DNA of 64,000 nt, taken from Methylobacterium isbiliense (GTDB taxonomy: Bacteria > Pseudomonadota > Alphaproteobacteria > Rhizobiales > Beijerinckiaceae). Below are positions 1 through 9,433 of the stretch, piece by piece. How positions within the stretch are numbered: position 1 is the first letter of the stretch; every line of letters starts with the position of its first letter. The translations under genes and the position numbers were made by a program. Where the stretch lies: NCBI RefSeq assembly GCF_022179325.1, contig NZ_BPQQ01000018.1, positions 62,001 through 126,000 on the forward strand, given 5' to 3'. Under the pieces are notes generated by a model that was given only the letters and a program-made list of their open reading frames with translations, ran no database searches and had not been told where the DNA came from.

Positions 1-888
1 ATGGTCGAGGCCGCGGGCGAGCCCCGCCAGGAAGCCCGCGGCGAACAGGTCGCCCGCGCCGGTGGTGTCCACCACCTCGCGCACCGGCGAGGCCGGCACC
101 GCCCGGGTCTCCCCGCGCGTGACCACGAGGGCGCCCTCCTCGGATCGCGTCACCACGCCGAGAAGCCCCGTCTCCGCCCGCAGGGCCGAGAGCGCCGTCT
201 CGGCATCCGCGGTCTGGTAGAGGCTCTTCAGCTCGTGGATGTTGGCGAACAGGATGTCGAGGCTGCCGTCGCGGATCAGCCCGAGGAACTCGTCGCGGTA
301 GCGGTCGACGCAGAAGGCGTCCGAGAGGGTCAGCGCCACCTGATTGCCGGCGGCATGCGCGACCTGCGCCGCCTTGCGGAAGGCGTCCTTGGCGGCCGGC
401 GGGTCCCACAGGTACCCTTCGAGGTAGACGAAGCGGGCGGCTCCGGCGGTGGCCTCGTCCACGTCCGCCGCGCTCAGGCCCTGGCAGGCGCCCAGATAGG
501 TGTTCATGGTGCGCTCGCCGTCCGGCGTCACCAGGATGAAGCAGCGCGCGGTCGCCGGCCCCTCGGCGGCGGCGGCCACCGGGAAGCGCACGCCGGTGGC
601 CTGAAGGTCGTGGGCGAACAGGCGGCCGAGTTCGTCGTCCCGCACCTTGCCGATGAAGCCGGTCCGGGCGCCGAGCAGCGCCGCGCCCACCGCCGTGTTG
701 GCGCCCGAGCCGCCCGACACGATGGTGGCCGGCCCCATCACCCCGAACAGGTGCTCGGCCCGCGCCTCGTCGATGAGCTGCATCGCGCCCTTGTGCACCG
801 CCTCGCGCACCAGGAAGGCCTCGTCGGTGCGGGCGATGATGTCGACGATCGCGTTGCCGAGGACGAGGAGGTCGAGGGGAGCGGTCAT
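1..888 (-). CDS. PfkB-family carbohydrate/adenosine kinase (3' end cut by window)
   Basis: Reading leftward from an ATG at 888, the protein starts MTAPLDLLVLGNAIVDIIAR, the usual N-terminus of adenosine kinase-like PfkB (ribokinase superfamily) enzymes. Near the window edge it carries the C-terminal PfkB signature DTTGAGDLFAAGF, whose Asp is the catalytic base and whose Gly-Ala-Gly forms the anion hole. About 296 codons are visible and the frame is still open at base 1, so only the last few dozen residues are missing, given a family length near 330. The likely reaction is ATP-dependent phosphorylation of adenosine or a related sugar/nucleoside in the cytosol. Adenosine kinase would complement AhcY, encoded 25 kb away, but the exact substrate cannot be read from sequence. 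Confidence 0.9.
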   Translation of the reverse strand, partial: MTAPLDLLVLGNAIVDIIARTDEAFLVREAVHKGAMQLIDEARAEHLFGVMGPATIVSGGSGANTAVGAALLGARTGFIGKVRDDELGRLFAHDLQATGVRFPVAAAAEGPATARCFILVTPDGERTMNTYLGACQGLSAADVDEATAGAARFVYLEGYLWDPPAAKDAFRKAAQVAHAAGNQVALTLSDAFCVDRYRDEFLGLIRDGSLDILFANIHELKSLYQTADAETALSALRAETGLLGVVTRSEEGALVVTRGETRAVPASPVREVVDTTGAGDLFAAGFLAGLARGLDH

Positions 889-970
889 GCGGCGTCTCGC
901 GCGGAAAGTCAGGCGGAAGGTCAGGTCGCGCCTGTCGCATCCGCGACGGACAGGGTCAAGCAGGGGCCGG

Positions 971-1522
971 TCAGGGTTCGGGAAGGAGATCCTCGACCGC
1001 GACCGCGAAGCCGGGCGGATCGAGGCGGAGCGTGCCCTCGCGGGCGATCCGGGTCTCGATCGCCTCCGCGCCGCGGCGGTGATGCAGGACGAGCCGCTCC
1101 TGCGCGTCGATGACGAGGTCGTGGGCGACGCTCGGAAGGCGGACATAGGCCGCGAGCTTGATGCCGGTGTCGGTGCGCCGCGTGCCGGGCGAGAGGACCT
1201 CGACGACGACCACGGGGGCGGGCACCTCGACCGCGTCCGGATCGAGCCGCGGCCCGCAATAGACGAGCGCGTCGGGCTCGAACGCGGTGTGACTGTCGAT
1301 GCGGACCGTCATGCCGTCCGGCATAGCCCGGCAGGGCACTCCCGCGGCCCGCAGCCCGTGCCGCAAGGCATCGACGACGGCCAGCTTCGCCTCCGCATGC
1401 CGCACCCGCTCCGGCGCCATCGCGATCACTTCACCCTTTACGAGTTCGTGCCGGCCCGGCGCGGTCTCGCACCACACCAGGAACTCGTCCACGGTCATGC
1501 GCGGCTTGGGCTGTGGGTCCAT
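971..1522 (-). CDS. Uma2 family (DUF820) PD-(D/E)XK nuclease-fold protein
   Basis: 183 aa from the ATG at 1522; a GTG at 1540 is an alternative that adds six residues. The N-terminus MDPQPKPRMTVDEFLVW, the central FEPDALVY and the strand VVVVEVLSPGTRR followed by DTGIKLAAY are the hallmarks of the Uma2/DUF820 family. The Asp of EPDA, the Glu of VEVLSP and the Lys of IKLAAY make up the PD-(D/E)XK nuclease core. Members are often annotated as endonucleases, but their biological role is unsettled. It follows the PfkB gene on the same strand with an 82-bp spacing, and nothing in the context points to a restriction or toxin system. Confidence 0.85.
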   Translation of the reverse strand: MDPQPKPRMTVDEFLVWCETAPGRHELVKGEVIAMAPERVRHAEAKLAVVDALRHGLRAAGVPCRAMPDGMTVRIDSHTAFEPDALVYCGPRLDPDAVEVPAPVVVVEVLSPGTRRTDTGIKLAAYVRLPSVAHDLVIDAQERLVLHHRRGAEAIETRIAREGTLRLDPPGFAVAVEDLLPEP

Positions 1523-1547
1523 CGGCGGCCAGCCTATCACGCCGCCG

Positions 1548-1874
1548 CTACTGCAGGGACTTCATCTCGCAATTCGCGTAGGCCACGCTCGCATCGACGT
1601 AGGCCTTGAGCTTGCCCGCATAGGCCTCGGCGCCCGCGCGGTAGGCCGGGAGCTTGGCGTTGTAGGCCTTCACGGCGTCGTTGAAGGTGTAGGCCTCGAA
1701 GCCGGGGCAGCCGCCCTTGGCGTCGAGGCAGGCGGGCCGCTCGGGGGGCGTGGGCCGCGCCGGCTTCTCGCTGGCGGCGGGCGGCAGCGGCGGCGTGCAG
1801 GCGGCGCGCGCGGCGCCGGAGGCGCCGAACAGGCACAGGGCGAGAGCGGTCCGGACGAGGGTGGTCGGGCGCAA
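1548..1874 (-). CDS. small secreted hypothetical protein with four cysteines
   Basis: 108 aa. The start is a TTG at 1874 preceded by a GGAG Shine-Dalgarno element about seven bases upstream. Residues 1-24 form a clear Sec signal peptide (TLVRTALALCLFGASGAARA) with an AxA cleavage site just before Cys. The mature part has a Pro-rich linker, the segment CLDAKGGCPGFEAY, and a charged, Tyr/Ala-rich C-terminal half that looks helical and ends YANCEMKSLQ. Even cysteine spacing in an exported protein suggests disulfides. I recognise no domain. It ends 25 bp before the Uma2 start on the same strand. The function is unknown. Confidence 0.6.
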   Translation of the reverse strand: MRPTTLVRTALALCLFGASGAARAACTPPLPPAASEKPARPTPPERPACLDAKGGCPGFEAYTFNDAVKAYNAKLPAYRAGAEAYAGKLKAYVDASVAYANCEMKSLQ

Positions 1875-2082
1875 GAACGGGTCTCCTCGGGCTGATCTCC
1901 TCGCCGGCGGCGCGGGGCAGGGCGTCTCAACCGGGACTTCACGCCCGAGACGTCATGCCCGAGACTTCACGCCAACGTGTGGGCCGGTCCGCGGCGGGAC
2001 GGTAACCCAGTCCCTATCTCCGGCGAAGCACCCCGTCATCCCTCGTCGTTCCGCCTCGCCATCCCGTTCCTGGTACCAACCG

Positions 2083-2997
2083 ATGCTCGCCTTTCCCTGG
2101 CTCGACCGCGCCGGACGCCTCTCGGGGCTCAAGCTCGCCACCTTCCTGGCCGCGCTCGCGCCCGGGCTGTGGTACGCCGCCGCCTACGGCCTCGACCGGC
2201 TCGGGGCCAAGCCCCTGACCGCCTTCCTGCACGCGATGGGCGACTGGACGGTCTACTTCCTGATCCTGTCGCTCGCGGTGACGCCCCTGCGGCGCGTCGC
2301 CGACTGGCCGAAGCTGATCCTGGTGCGGCGGATGCTCGGGCTCACCGCGCTCGCCTACGCGCTGATCCACCTCGTCCTCTACGCCGCCGACCAGAAGTTC
2401 GACCTCGTGCGGGTCGCCACCGAGATCGCGGTGCGGATCTATCTCGCCATCGGGTTCGTCGCACTCGTCGGCCTCGCGGTGCTGGGCGCCACCTCGACCG
2501 ACGCGATGATCCGGCGCCTCGGCCGCACCTGGACCCGCCTCCACCGCCTCGTCTACGGCCTCGCCGTGCTCGCCCTCGTCCACTACGTCCTGCAATCGAA
2601 GATCGACGTCTCGAAGCCGGTCTTCTGGAGCGGGCTGTTCCTCGCGCTGATGGGCTGGCGGCTGATGCACCACCTGACGGTGCCGACGACGCCGCTCAGC
2701 CTGCTGGGCCTCGCGGCGGCCGCGGGCCTCGCGACCGCGGCGCTGGAGGCGGCGTGGTACGCGCTGGCGACGGGGGTGCCGGCCGGCTTGGTGCTCGCCG
2801 CCAATCTCGACCTCTCCGCCGGCCTGCGCCCGGCTTGGTGGGTGTTCGGGATCGCGGCCCTGGCCGCGCCGCTGAACCTCGTGCGCGGGAAGCCGGACGG
2901 CCGCAGGGGCTCCGCCCCGGCCTGGCGCCCGTCCCTCGCCGCCCTGGCGCCGCTGCGCGCGGGGCGCACCGAGCCGGTCTCCCGTACGGGAGACTAG
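2083..2997 (+). CDS. msrQ: MsrQ, haem-binding membrane subunit of periplasmic methionine sulfoxide reductase
   Basis: 304 aa from the ATG at 2083 ([17 protein letters not shown]); the open frame extends upstream but without family similarity. About six to eight membrane helices and histidines in the helices ([28 protein letters not shown]) match the ferric-reductase-like YedZ/MsrQ family. MsrQ passes quinol or flavin electrons through b-type haem to the periplasmic molybdoenzyme MsrP, which repairs oxidised methionines. The ordered motifs TPLRR, RRMLGL and WTRLHRL are family features. The partner msrP, usually adjacent, is not in this window. The last codons lie inside an 18-bp palindrome (see repeat at 2977), which may serve as a terminator or be a mobile palindrome. 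Confidence 0.88.
   Translation: MLAFPWLDRAGRLSGLKLATFLAALAPGLWYAAAYGLDRLGAKPLTAFLHAMGDWTVYFLILSLAVTPLRRVADWPKLILVRRMLGLTALAYALIHLVLYAADQKFDLVRVATEIAVRIYLAIGFVALVGLAVLGATSTDAMIRRLGRTWTRLHRLVYGLAVLALVHYVLQSKIDVSKPVFWSGLFLALMGWRLMHHLTVPTTPLSLLGLAAAAGLATAALEAAWYALATGVPAGLVLAANLDLSAGLRPAWWVFGIAALAAPLNLVRGKPDGRRGSAPAWRPSLAALAPLRAGRTEPVSRTGD
2977..2994. repeat. 18-bp perfect palindrome at the 3' end of msrQ
   Basis: GTCTCCCG-TA-CGGGAGAC is self-complementary over all 18 bases and covers the last codons of msrQ. The core TCTCCCGYACGGGAGA recurs at 58813-58828 in a non-coding leader, with only the central dinucleotide changed. Two copies 56 kb apart suggest a dispersed palindromic repeat that was captured as the C-terminus of MsrQ. 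Confidence 0.55.
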
Positions 2998-3067
2998 CGG
3001 AGTCCGCGACGACCCCCGCTTCGGCGAAGAAGGCTCGGCCGCGGGGAAGGGGTTCCGTGCGCGCAAT

Positions 3068-3084
3068 GCGAAACGGCGTTTCGC
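3068..3084. promoter_or_regulatory. perfect inverted repeat upstream of gcdH, candidate operator
   Basis: GCGAAAC-GGC-GTTTCGC, a 7-bp perfect inverted repeat with a 3-bp spacer centred about 78 bp before the gcdH start. Size and position suit a dimeric repressor or activator site, for instance a TetR- or GntR-type regulator of acyl-CoA catabolism. The regulator is not identifiable here. Confidence 0.4.
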
Positions 3085-3153
3085 GTCCTGGCGGAGCGGC
3101 CTGGACCGCGCTACACCGGGAGGCAGAACCGAACGCCCCCGAGGAGAGGACGC

Positions 3154-4404
<1,251 letters not shown>

Positions 4405-4426
4405 GCGAAGAATTAGCTTGATGCCG

Positions 4427-4450
4427 CTCCGGCCGTGGTCATGGCCGGAG
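4427..4450 (+). terminator. stem-loop after gcdH
   Basis: CTCCGGCC-GTGGTCAT-GGCCGGAG, an 8-bp perfect GC-rich stem 23 bp after the gcdH stop. There is no T-tract, so it may act as an mRNA-stabilising hairpin or a weak or Rho-assisted terminator. Confidence 0.4.
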
Positions 4451-4487
4451 GCGGACCGGATCGCGCCGGTGCCGACGCCCATCGGCA

Positions 4488-4650
4488 TCCCTCCCGATCA
4501 AGGCGATCACCTGGATGGAGGTGATGCTCGGCGCGACGCTGCCCGATGAGGCGGCCACGCGAGCGGTCATGCGGGCACGGAACCGGGGGTGCGGGTGCCC
4601 TACACCACGTAGCGCGAGTGGCATTCCCGCCCCGGACCCGCCGTGGTAAG
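4488..4650 (+). pseudogene. possible PIN-domain (VapC-like) toxin remnant
   Basis: Between gcdH and the RND operon one frame reads SLPIKAITWMEVMLGATLPD and then EAATRAVMRA before running to TAA at 4648. The block IxAITWMEVMxGAxxxxEAATR resembles the second conserved helix of PIN-domain VapC toxins, including its conserved Glu. The N-terminal Asp-bearing strand (DTN) and the C-terminal acidic residues are absent, and there is no start codon with a ribosome-binding site. If real it is a decayed fragment without an antitoxin gene. The match is from memory of the family and spans only about 30 residues. Confidence 0.35.
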
Positions 4651-4691
4651 CCTCACGGACAAGCCGGCCGAACGGCGTTCCGGGGAGGCGC

Positions 4692-5798
4692 GTGGGACCG
4701 GCGATCGTGCCCCGTCGTTCCCGCGTTCAGGCGTCCGCCGTGACTGAGACCCGACCCCGCCGCGTCGTCCGTGCCCTCGCCGTCCCGGTGCTGCTCCTGG
4801 GGCTCGCGGGCGCGGGGGCCTGGATCCTCCCCGAGCATTTGCGCGCCGCAGCGCCCGCCGCCGAGAAGGCCGCCCTCCTGCCCAGCCGCGCCGTCGTGGA
4901 GGACGGCCGCACGGTCGTGCGCCTCGGCCCCGAGGAGCGCAGGCGCATCGGCGTCGAGACCGTGACCCTGCGGGCCGCCTCCCACCGCGAGGAGCGGCAG
5001 GCCTACGGCACGGTGCTGGACCTCGCCCGCGTCACCGAGCTGACCAACGCCTATGCGAGCGCCCGCGCGCAGCTCCAGACCGCGCAGGCCCGCCTGGAGG
5101 TCTCGAAGAGCGCGCATCTGCGCGCGCGGGCGCTCGGCGTCTACGCCACTGCCGTGCAGGTCGAGACCACGGAGGGCACCTTCCGCACCGACGAGGCGGC
5201 GCTCGCCGCCGCGGAATCGCAGCTGCGCACGCTTGCGGCCACCGCGCAGCAGGAATGGGGGCCGGTGATCGGCCGCGCCATCATCGAGCGCAGCCCCCTG
5301 GTCACGCGGCTGATCGAGCGCGAGCGCTTCCTCGTGCAGGTGACGCTGCCCCCCGGCGAGCGCATCGGCAAGCCCGCGCCGATCGCCTACGCGGAGGTGC
5401 CGCCCCAGAGCGAGCGCGTGCGCCTCGACTACGTCTCGCCCGCCACCCGCACCGACCAGCGCATCCAGGGCCTCAGCTTCTTCTACACGGTGGCGGGAAA
5501 TGCGGGCTTCCTGCCCGGCATGAGCACGCTCGCCTTCGTGCCCTCCGGGACGACCGTCCAGGGCACGGCGGTGCCGGAGGATGCGGTGGTGCACTGGCAG
5601 GGTGGGGCGTGGTTCTACCGCGCGGTGGGACCGGATTCCTACGCGCGCCACCCCGTGGCGACGGGCGGGCCGATGGCGGACGACACCTTCGTGGTGGCGG
5701 GCCTGCCGGAGGAGACCGAGATCGTGCAGCGGGGCGCGCAGGCGCTGCTCTCCGAGGAGATGAAGAGCCAGATCCGCGTCTCGGGCGACGACGACTGA
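4692..5798 (+). CDS. RND efflux periplasmic adaptor subunit (HlyD/CusB-like)
   Basis: 368 aa from the ATG at 4692; a GTG at 4740 is an alternative start closer to the membrane anchor. An N-terminal hydrophobic segment (about residues 26-46, LAVPVLLLGLAGAGAW) tethers the protein to the inner membrane. A helical hairpin region rich in Ala, Gln and Glu (about 117-195) matches the coiled-coil of membrane-fusion proteins. The barrel-like C-terminal half carries GFLPGMSTLAFVP and VPEDAVVHWQGGAWFY, typical of metal-efflux adaptors. It bridges the permease encoded one base downstream to an outer-membrane channel not encoded here. No His/Met-rich metal-binding extension is visible, so the substrate is open. 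Confidence 0.85.
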   Translation: MGPAIVPRRSRVQASAVTETRPRRVVRALAVPVLLLGLAGAGAWILPEHLRAAAPAAEKAALLPSRAVVEDGRTVVRLGPEERRRIGVETVTLRAASHREERQAYGTVLDLARVTELTNAYASARAQLQTAQARLEVSKSAHLRARALGVYATAVQVETTEGTFRTDEAALAAAESQLRTLAATAQQEWGPVIGRAIIERSPLVTRLIERERFLVQVTLPPGERIGKPAPIAYAEVPPQSERVRLDYVSPATRTDQRIQGLSFFYTVAGNAGFLPGMSTLAFVPSGTTVQGTAVPEDAVVHWQGGAWFYRAVGPDSYARHPVATGGPMADDTFVVAGLPEETEIVQRGAQALLSEEMKSQIRVSGDDD

Positions 5799-5799
5799 G

Positions 5800-8700
5800 A
5801 TGGGACCGCTCCCGACCGGGCCGCAGGCGCTCCTCGTCGGCGTGTCGATCCGCTTCCGCGGCGTGGTGCTGGCGCTCGCCTTCGCGCTCCTCGCCTACGG
5901 GCTGATCGCGCTCGGGCAGGCGCGCTACGACGTCTTCCCCGAATTCGCGCCGCCCTCCGTGGTGGTGCAGACCGAGGCCCCGGGCCTCAGCGCCGAGCAG
6001 GTCGAGCAGCTCGTCACCCTGCAGGTGGAGGTGGCCCTCAACGGGCTGCCGGGCGTCGAGAGCCTGCGCTCGGCCTCGATCCAGGGTCTCTCGGTCATCA
6101 CGGTGGTGTTCCGCGCCGGCAGCGACGTCTTCCGCAACCGGCAGCTCGTCACCGAGCGGCTCGCCACCGTGGCGGCACGCCTGCCTCAGGGCGTCGCGCC
6201 CCCCACCATGACGGCGCTCACCTCGTCGAGCAGCACGGTGCTGCTCGCCGGGATCACCTCGGACACGCGCTCGCAGCAGGACCTGCGCACGGTCGCGGAC
6301 TGGACGGTGCGGCTGCGCCTGCTCGCCGTGCCGGGCATCGCCCAAGTCTCGCTCTACGGCGGCGACGTGCGCTCGCTGCAGGTGCAGGTGCGCCCGCGCG
6401 ACCTGATCCGCTTCAACATCGGGCTCAACGACGTGCTGGCGGCGGCGCGGCGCGCCACGGGCGTGCGCGGGGCGGGCTTCGTCGACACGCCGAACCAGCG
6501 CGTCACCCTCCAGACCGAAGGGCAGTCCCTCACGCCCGAGCAGCTCGCCCGCACGGTGCTGGTCAACGAGGGCGGGGCGAGCGTGGTGCTGGGCGACGTC
6601 GCCACCGTGGTCGAGGCGCCCGAGCCGCCCATCGGGGCGGCGCTGATCGACGGCCGGCCCGGCGTGCTGTTCATGATCGGCGCGCAGTACGGGGCCAACA
6701 CCCTGGAGGTCACCCGCCGGGTCGAAGCGGCGCTGGACGAACTGCGCCCGGCCCTGGAGCGCGACGGCATCCGCCTGCATGCCGACCTCTTCCGGCCCGC
6801 GAACTTCATCGCGGTCGCCACCGGCAACGTCCTGCAGGCGCTGGCGCTCGGCGGCGCGCTCGTCGTCGTGGTGCTCTACCTCTTCCTGTCCGACTGGCGC
6901 ACCTGCGTCATCTCCTGCGTGGCGATCCCGCTCTCGCTGCTCGCCGCCGTGCTGGCCCTGATGGCGCTCGGCGAGACCCTCAACACCATGACGCTGGGCG
7001 GGCTCGCCATCGCCATCGGCGAGGTGGTGGACGACGCGGTGATCGGGGTCGAGAACGTGATGCGGCGCCTGCGCGAGAACCGGCGCCGGGGCGATCCGGT
7101 GGCGGAACCGCGCATCGTGCTCGACGCCATCCTGGAGGTGCGCACCTCGGTCGCCTACGCGACCTTCGCGGTGCTCCTGGTCTTCCTGCCGGTCCTGACC
7201 CTCACGGGCGTGGCCGGGCGGCTCTTCGGCCCGCTCGCGCTCGCCTACATCCTGGCGGTCCTGGCCTCGCTCGCCGTCGCGCTGACGGTGACGCCCGCGC
7301 TCGCCGCCCTGCTGCTCACCGGCCGGCGCGACGCGCCGACCGCCGAGCCGCCGCTGATGCGCTGGTCGCGCCGGGCCTACGAGCGCGTGCTGCGCGGCAT
7401 CGAGCGGGCGCCGCTCGTCGTCGGCACGGCGACGCTCGCATTCACCCTCGCGGCAGGCGCGCTCGTACCCTCCTTCGGCAGCACCTTCCTGCCCGATCTC
7501 AAGGAGGGGCACCTGATCCTGCACATGGTGGCGGCCCCCGGCACCTCGCTGCAGGAATCCCTGCGCCTGGGCCGCCATCTCACCGCGGCCCTGCGGGAGA
7601 TCCCGGGCGTGCGGGCGGTGGCCCAGCAGGTCGGGCGGGCGGAGGCCGGACAGGACACCGCCGGCACCCATTACAGCGAGGTCCACATCGACCTCGATCC
7701 GGGTCTCGACGGCGAGGGCCAGGAGGCGGTGGAGGCCCGCATCCGCGCGCTGACCGCGGGCTTCTCGGGGGCGGCCTTCTCGCTCAAGACCTTCCTGACC
7801 GAGCGCATCGAGGAGACCGTCTCGGGCTTCACCGCGCCCGTCGTCGTCACGGTGTTCGGCCAGGATCTCGTCGCCATCGAGCGGGTGGCGCGGGACGTGG
7901 CGCGCGAACTCGGCGAGGTGCGGGGTGCGGCCGACATCCAGCAGCCGGCGCCGCCGGGCCTGCCGCAGATCACCGTCGCGCTGCGCGCCGCAGACCTGCG
8001 CCACTGGGGCCTCGACGCCGTCGCGGTGCTCGAGATGGTGCGCACCGCCTACCAGGGCGACGTGGTGGGCCAGTCCTACGAGGGCAACGCGGTCTTCAAC
8101 GTCATCGTGAACCTCGACGCGGCGGTGCGCGGGCGCCTGTCGAGCCTCGGCGACCTGCCGCTGCGCACCCGCGGCGGCACCTCCGTGCTGCTGCGTCAGG
8201 TCGCCGACATCTACGAGGCGCCCGGCCGCTTCCAGGTGCTGCATCAGGGCGCGCGGCGGGTGCAGACCGTCACGGCGAACGTGGTCGGGCGCGACGTCGA
8301 TTCCTTCGTGGCGCAGGCCCGCCGCAAGATCGCCCGCGAGGTCGCGCTGCCGCCGGGCACCTACGTGACCTTCTCGGGCAGCGCCGAGGAGCAGGCGCGC
8401 TCGCGGCGCGACCTCCTAGTGGCCTCGGGATTCGCCGGCGCCGGCATCCTGCTGCTGCTCGGGCTCGTGACAGGCCACTGGCGCAACCTCCTCCTCGTGC
8501 TGGCGAACCTGCCCTTCGCGGCCGTCGGCGGCGTGATCGCCGTGGCGCTGACCGGGGCCGTCCTCTCGCTCGGCTCGATGGTCGGCTTCGTGACGCTGTT
8601 CGGCATCAGCGTGCGCAACACCATCATGATGGTCTCGCACTTCGAACACCTCGTCGCCGTCGAGGGGCGCCGCTGGGACCTTGCGACGGCGGTGGAGGGC

Positions 8701-8973
8701 GCGGGCGACCGCCTGGTGCCGATCCTCGCCACCTCGCTCGTCACGGGCCTCGGCCTGCTGCCGCTGGCGCTCGGCTCCGGCGAGCCCGGCCGCGAGATCG
8801 AGGGGCCGATGGCGATCGTGATCCTCGGCGGCCTCGTCACCTCGACGATCCTCAACCTGCTGATCCTGCCGACGCTCGCCCTGCGGCTCGGGCAGTTCGT
8901 GCCGCCCTCCGAGCCGGACGCGCCGGCCGGCACCGCCGCGCCCCCGTCCCGGTCCCGCTCCCGCATCGGCTGA
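5800..8973 (+). CDS. RND efflux permease, CusA/CzcA-like (HME-RND type)
   Basis: 1057 aa, the usual length for an RND pump: two repeats of six helices with large periplasmic loops after TM1 and TM7. It starts one base after the adaptor stop, so the two are co-translated. TM4 carries GLAIAIGEVVDDAVIGVEN with Glu408, Asp411, Asp412 and Glu418. The VDxAxxxxEN core is the proton-relay signature of heavy-metal RND pumps. The AIAIG context resembles CusA rather than the DFG form of CzcA, but the extra Glu/Asp pair is unlike both. The protein should export metal cations or another substrate using proton motive force. No TolC-like gene, metal sensor or chaperone accompanies it, so the specificity is unassigned. 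Confidence 0.88.
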   Translation: MGPLPTGPQALLVGVSIRFRGVVLALAFALLAYGLIALGQARYDVFPEFAPPSVVVQTEAPGLSAEQVEQLVTLQVEVALNGLPGVESLRSASIQGLSVITVVFRAGSDVFRNRQLVTERLATVAARLPQGVAPPTMTALTSSSSTVLLAGITSDTRSQQDLRTVADWTVRLRLLAVPGIAQVSLYGGDVRSLQVQVRPRDLIRFNIGLNDVLAAARRATGVRGAGFVDTPNQRVTLQTEGQSLTPEQLARTVLVNEGGASVVLGDVATVVEAPEPPIGAALIDGRPGVLFMIGAQYGANTLEVTRRVEAALDELRPALERDGIRLHADLFRPANFIAVATGNVLQALALGGALVVVVLYLFLSDWRTCVISCVAIPLSLLAAVLALMALGETLNTMTLGGLAIAIGEVVDDAVIGVENVMRRLRENRRRGDPVAEPRIVLDAILEVRTSVAYATFAVLLVFLPVLTLTGVAGRLFGPLALAYILAVLASLAVALTVTPALAALLLTGRRDAPTAEPPLMRWSRRAYERVLRGIERAPLVVGTATLAFTLAAGALVPSFGSTFLPDLKEGHLILHMVAAPGTSLQESLRLGRHLTAALREIPGVRAVAQQVGRAEAGQDTAGTHYSEVHIDLDPGLDGEGQEAVEARIRALTAGFSGAAFSLKTFLTERIEETVSGFTAPVVVTVFGQDLVAIERVARDVARELGEVRGAADIQQPAPPGLPQITVALRAADLRHWGLDAVAVLEMVRTAYQGDVVGQSYEGNAVFNVIVNLDAAVRGRLSSLGDLPLRTRGGTSVLLRQVADIYEAPGRFQVLHQGARRVQTVTANVVGRDVDSFVAQARRKIAREVALPPGTYVTFSGSAEEQARSRRDLLVASGFAGAGILLLLGLVTGHWRNLLLVLANLPFAAVGGVIAVALTGAVLSLGSMVGFVTLFGISVRNTIMMVSHFEHLVAVEGRRWDLATAVEGAGDRLVPILATSLVTGLGLLPLALGSGEPGREIEGPMAIVILGGLVTSTILNLLILPTLALRLGQFVPPSEPDAPAGTAAPPSRSRSRIG

Positions 8974-9052
8974 CGCGCCCGCCGCCGGGGGGCTGCCCGG
9001 CGCTCATGTCGCAGGCACCGGCCGCCCGCACCGCAGGCCGGAGCCGGGGCCG

Positions 9053-9078
9053 GCAACCAAAGTGTGAATCTCCGCGTT
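9053..9078 (+). promoter_or_regulatory. possible EcfG-type (general stress) promoter
   Basis: GCAAC, 17 bases, then CGTT, about 60 bp upstream of the DUF3606 start. The alphaproteobacterial general-stress sigma factor EcfG recognises GGAAC-N16/17-CGTT, so this is one mismatch from consensus with correct spacing. DUF3606 genes are often stress-induced in this class. Weak evidence. Confidence 0.3.
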
Positions 9079-9139
9079 CATTGATCAATTCGCGCGCGGA
9101 CCGCGATCCGCCGCACTCTCACCTTGCAGGAGCACCCTC

Positions 9140-9322
9140 ATGACGTCCGGTACGGGCACGTCTGCGCGCCGCCATGTCCGCCACATTGACATCTACTGCC
9201 CCAACGACCTCGCGCATTGGAGCCAGCGGCTCGGCATCTCCGATGCGCAGCTGCGCCAGACCGTGAAGCTCGTGGGCACGCGCGCCGCGACGGTGGCCGC
9301 CCATCACGGCATCTCGCTCTGA
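9140..9322 (+). CDS. DUF3606 domain-containing small protein
   Basis: 60 aa. The segment DIYCPNDLAHWSQRLGISD followed by QLRQTVKLVGTRAATVAAHH is the DUF3606 pattern: a short protein with a tryptophan-containing helix-turn-helix-like core found mostly in alphaproteobacteria. The ATG at 9140 follows TTGCAGGAGCACCCTC, a good ribosome-binding site. Its function is unknown. Related genes are commonly under stress control, and a one-mismatch EcfG promoter lies upstream. It is monocistronic and convergent with the mechanosensitive channel gene, the two being separated by a strong hairpin. Confidence 0.8.
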   Translation: MTSGTGTSARRHVRHIDIYCPNDLAHWSQRLGISDAQLRQTVKLVGTRAATVAAHHGISL

Positions 9323-9398
9323 GGCATCGCGCCGGCCTCGCCCGCGCGGTGACGCCGCGCTGCGCGACGACGCCGACGCCCCGTTCGGCCCCGGCTCC

Positions 9399-9433
9399 GA
9401 TCCCGGGCGGCTTCGGCGAGGCCGCCCGGGATC
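9399..9433. terminator. bidirectional terminator hairpin between DUF3606 and MscS genes
   Basis: GATCCCGGGCGGC (9399-9411) pairs perfectly with GCCGCCCGGGATC (9421-9433) around a 9-base loop. The 13-bp stem lies between convergent genes and overlaps the first bases of the channel gene's stop codon, so it can end transcription from both sides. Confidence 0.65.

Noticed and set aside
971-1522. Uma2 gene as part of a restriction or defence system
   Set aside because: No methyltransferase, antitoxin or other defence gene lies nearby; Uma2 proteins are widespread without such context.
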